DNA of 64,000 nucleotides from Poriferisodalis sp965262965 (lineage in GTDB: Bacteria > Actinomycetota > Acidimicrobiia > Acidimicrobiales > Poriferisodalaceae). The first letter of the stretch is position 1. Each line of letters starts with the position of its first letter. The stretch is taken from NCBI RefSeq assembly GCF_965262965.1, contig NZ_OZ253573.1:1922001-1986000 (forward strand), given 5' to 3'. Shown piece after piece: positions 61,899 through 64,000 of the stretch. The position numbers and the translations under genes are program-made. The notes under the pieces are model-generated. The model did no database searches and was not told the origin of the DNA. It saw only the letters and a list, made by a program, of their open reading frames with translations.

Positions 61899-62815
61899 AC
61901 CAGCACCTCTCGCTCGTAGGGATCGCGGGTTTCCACCTCGCGATGCACCAATGCTCGGATGGCCACTTCCTCGGTGGCCACCGCCACCAGTGGCTCGGAC
62001 TCGAACAGCACCAACGGCTTGGCCGCCATTTCGTCCTTGGCGATTCCCATCTGGTTGCCGGTGACGCACACGTATGTGAATACGCCGTCGAGCTCATCGA
62101 GGCTGTGCTTCATCGACGTTTCCAGCGACAGGCCCCTCGACATGTACTCAGCTAGGTAGACGGCGATGATCTCGGAGTCGCACTCGCTCTGGAACCGGTG
62201 GCCATGCTGTTCAAGACGCCGGCGCCACTGGTGGTAGTTGGTGAGCTGGCCGTTGTGCACCACGGCCACGTCCGCGAACGGGTAGGCCCAGTAAGGGTGG
62301 GCACTGGCCAGGTCCACTTGGGATTCGGTGGCCATGCGCACATGACCGATGCCGTGAGTACCACGGAACGATCCCAAGTTGTACTGGTCGCTCACCGTTG
62401 CAGCGTCGCCCAGGTCCTTGATGATCTCCAGCGAGCTGCCCAGCGATAGCACCTCGCAGCCGGGCACGTCCTCGAGGTAGTCGGCCAGGGCCTTGAGATC
62501 GCCGCCGTAGCGGATTGTGGCCCGGAACGCGTAACCGGTCTCGCCGGTGACGGCGGCTACCTCGGCACCGATCTTGGCCAGGCGACTCTCCACTTCGGCC
62601 CGGTTGCGTTCGAGGCGCTCGGCCATGCCGAAGCCGGCGCTGTTGTTGGGCTCGGCCAGCACGAACCGGATGACGACGAGGTCGTCGGCCGGCCCGTACA
62701 CCGCGTAGCCGGTGGAATCCGGCCCCCGGTGCTTCATCGATTGGAGCATCGCGGTGAGTTCCGCTCCGATGTCGGCGCTTCCGTCGCGGTGGATCACTCC
62801 GGCTATGCCGCACAT
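61886..62815 (-). CDS. mgsA: N-methylglutamate synthase subunit A (class-II amidotransferase)
   Basis: This 309-aa class-II glutamine amidotransferase-like domain (GlxB/MgsA) starts MCGIAGVIHRDG with Cys2 as nucleophile. It retains the family segments GIGHVRMATES, AHPYWAYPFADVAVVHNGQL and SECDSEIIAVYL. It would handle the gamma-glutamylmethylamide made by GmaS. AGGGGG precedes the ATG. It is the first gene of mgsABC, 81 bases behind the gmaS-like gene. Confidence 0.87.
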   Translation of the reverse strand: MCGIAGVIHRDGSADIGAELTAMLQSMKHRGPDSTGYAVYGPADDLVVIRFVLAEPNNSAGFGMAERLERNRAEVESRLAKIGAEVAAVTGETGYAFRATIRYGGDLKALADYLEDVPGCEVLSLGSSLEIIKDLGDAATVSDQYNLGSFRGTHGIGHVRMATESQVDLASAHPYWAYPFADVAVVHNGQLTNYHQWRRRLEQHGHRFQSECDSEIIAVYLAEYMSRGLSLETSMKHSLDELDGVFTYVCVTGNQMGIAKDEMAAKPLVLFESEPLVAVATEEVAIRALVHREVETRDPYEREVLVWQV

Positions 62816-62896
62816 GTTGCTACCCCCTTCGTGGGTGCGTGTGTTCTGTCTTGGTGGGTCGTGTGCCAGCCCCGCGGGATCAGAGCAGGCGGGCGG

Positions 62897-64000
62897 TCAG
62901 GGCAGGACGTCGAGATACTCCTCCACGTCCCAGTCGGAGACGGTGTGCAAGAACCGCTCCCACTCGTCGGTCTTGTAGTGCATGAACACCCTGTACATCT
63001 CGCCGGGCAGAGCCGCCTTGACCACCTCGTCGGCGTCGAACGCCGCAAGCGCCTCGCCCAGGTTCAGCGGGATCTTCTGCACGTCCTTGCCCGACTCCAC
63101 GGCCTCATAGATGTTGCGCTCCTCGGGCGGACCCGGGTCGAGGCTGCGGTCGAGGCCGTCGTCCATGGCCATCAAGAGCCCCGCGAAGGACAGGTGCGGG
63201 TTGACCGAGCTGTCGGCCGTTCGGTACTCGAAGCGACCCGGCGCGCTGATCCGCAGGGCGGTCGTGCGATTCTGGAAGCCCCAGTCTGCGAAGACGGGCG
63301 CCCAAAAGCCTGTGTCCCACAGCCTCCGGTAGGAGTTGACCGTCGGCGCGCTGAGGCAGGTGAGACCTCGGACGTGCTCGAGGATGCCGCCGATCGCCTT
63401 CATGCCGACGGGACCGGGCAGCTGAGGGTTGTCGCCTTCGGGCATGAACTTGTTGTTGCCCTCGGCATCCCACAGCGAGATGTTGTGGTGGCAGCCATTG
63501 GCCGACACGCCCATGAACGGCTTGGGCATGAAGCACGGGAACGCGCCCATCTCGCGGCCGACCTGCTTGCACACCTGGCGATAGGTGGTGAGCCGGTCGG
63601 CGGTGAGCTCGGCCCGGTCGAATTGGAAGTTCAGCTCGAGCTGGCCGGGGGCGTCCTCATGGTCGCCCTGGATCATTTCGAGTCCCATGGCCTCGCAGTA
63701 CTCGATCACCTTGTGGATGATCGGCTGCAGCTCCGCGAATTGGTCGATGTGATAGCAGTTCGGCTTGGTCATGCCCTCGACGGTCGGCTTGCCGTCGGCG
63801 TCGGTCTTGAGCCACATCATCTCGGGCTCGCAGCCGGCTCGCAGGTGCAGCCCGTGCTTGGCCTCGAACTGCGCGTGGAGCCGCTTCAGGTTGCCACGGC
63901 AGTCGGAGGTGAGGAAGGCGCCGCCGTCCACTTCTTCCTCGCGGCCCCGAAACAGCGTGCACCAGACACGGGCCGTCTTGGGATCCCACGGCAGCGGCAT
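62897..64000 (-). CDS. gmaS: Gamma-glutamylmethylamide synthetase (glutamine synthetase type III-like), partial
   Basis: The window's right edge cuts this gene at its 5' side. 367 residues are visible: a C-terminal glutamine synthetase catalytic domain with QGDHEDAPGQLELNFQFDRA, PKPFMGVSANGCHHNISLWD and NRTTALRISAPGRFEYRTAD. The N-terminal beta-grasp domain and start lie outside, so the start codon at 64000 is not real. GmaS joins glutamate and methylamine using ATP; GlnT-type ammonia synthetase is the alternative. Synteny with mgsABC supports gmaS. Confidence 0.8.
   Translation of the reverse strand: MPLPWDPKTARVWCTLFRGREEEVDGGAFLTSDCRGNLKRLHAQFEAKHGLHLRAGCEPEMMWLKTDADGKPTVEGMTKPNCYHIDQFAELQPIIHKVIEYCEAMGLEMIQGDHEDAPGQLELNFQFDRAELTADRLTTYRQVCKQVGREMGAFPCFMPKPFMGVSANGCHHNISLWDAEGNNKFMPEGDNPQLPGPVGMKAIGGILEHVRGLTCLSAPTVNSYRRLWDTGFWAPVFADWGFQNRTTALRISAPGRFEYRTADSSVNPHLSFAGLLMAMDDGLDRSLDPGPPEERNIYEAVESGKDVQKIPLNLGEALAAFDADEVVKAALPGEMYRVFMHYKTDEWERFLHTVSDWDVEEYLDVLP

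Noticed and set aside
1..64000. CRISPR arrays, rRNA or tRNA genes
   Set aside because: No regularly spaced repeats were seen and no cloverleaf or rRNA-like sequence was recognised by eye; a tRNA scan would be decisive.

Overview
The window is high-GC DNA from an actinobacterium. Frequent GTG starts, F420-type oxidoreductases, a thiolase/DUF35 pair, a single-chain acyl-CoA carboxylase and a trimethylamine/N-methylglutamate gene set suggest an uncultivated, probably marine or host-associated Acidimicrobiia. That placement is inferred from gene content and was not tested by phylogeny.

1-10.1 kb holds ordinary catabolic genes: the end of a class-III aminotransferase, a zinc-type dehydrogenase, an MFS carrier, a biotin-dependent carboxylase with all domains in one chain, a nitroreductase, an acyl-CoA dehydrogenase and a TauE/SafE permease. 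10-18.5 kb is a decayed defence locus. It has a nucleotidyltransferase toxin candidate, then (minus strand) a SNF2 helicase, a DUF1156 DNA methyltransferase and a DUF499 ATPase. An ISL3 transposase remnant has removed the helicase 3' end and the methyltransferase 5' end, and the helicase also carries an in-frame amber stop.

18.9-29.7 kb is again catabolic: two aminotransferases, a SnoaL-like protein, two amidohydrolases, a nicotinamidase-like hydrolase, a chorismate mutase-like protein and a thiolase/DUF35 pair. Set into it is an unrecognised three-gene module ending in a GIY-YIG protein (24.2-25.6 kb). 29.7-31.7 kb holds small unknown genes and a displaced copy of the DUF35 gene's 3' end.

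31.74-40.23 kb is an insertion-sequence island. Three IS1380 copies lie head to tail, two IS5-type copies sit at their boundaries, and two same-length IS3 copies with identical proteins lie in opposite orientation. The trinucleotide TTA lies at every IS1380 and IS5 boundary. The island truncates a TIGR02391 gene, which is followed by a pRiA4b ORF-3-like gene and a VapBC pair.

42.7-46.7 kb carries a ferredoxin/metallo-beta-lactamase protein, a divergent pair of F420-type oxidoreductases and an XRE-cupin regulator.

47-64 kb is a methylated-amine cluster: amt with three membrane micropeptides behind it, tdm (TMAO demethylase), tmm (trimethylamine monooxygenase), a DAO-family oxidoreductase and, on the minus strand, gmaS (runs off the window), mgsA-mgsB-mgsC, an unknown 156-aa protein and a second DAO-family oxidoreductase. 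The expected flow is trimethylamine to TMAO to dimethylamine to methylamine, then gamma-glutamylmethylamide to N-methylglutamate, with release of C1 units and ammonia. A decayed restriction-modification cassette splits the cluster. It is flanked by a 19-bp direct repeat that copies the 3' end of the DAO gene, stop codon included.

Broken defence genes recur: SNF2, DUF1156, TIGR02391, an N6-methylase and a MamI-like endonuclease. Several of the lesions are single-base changes, so assembly error has to be excluded for those.
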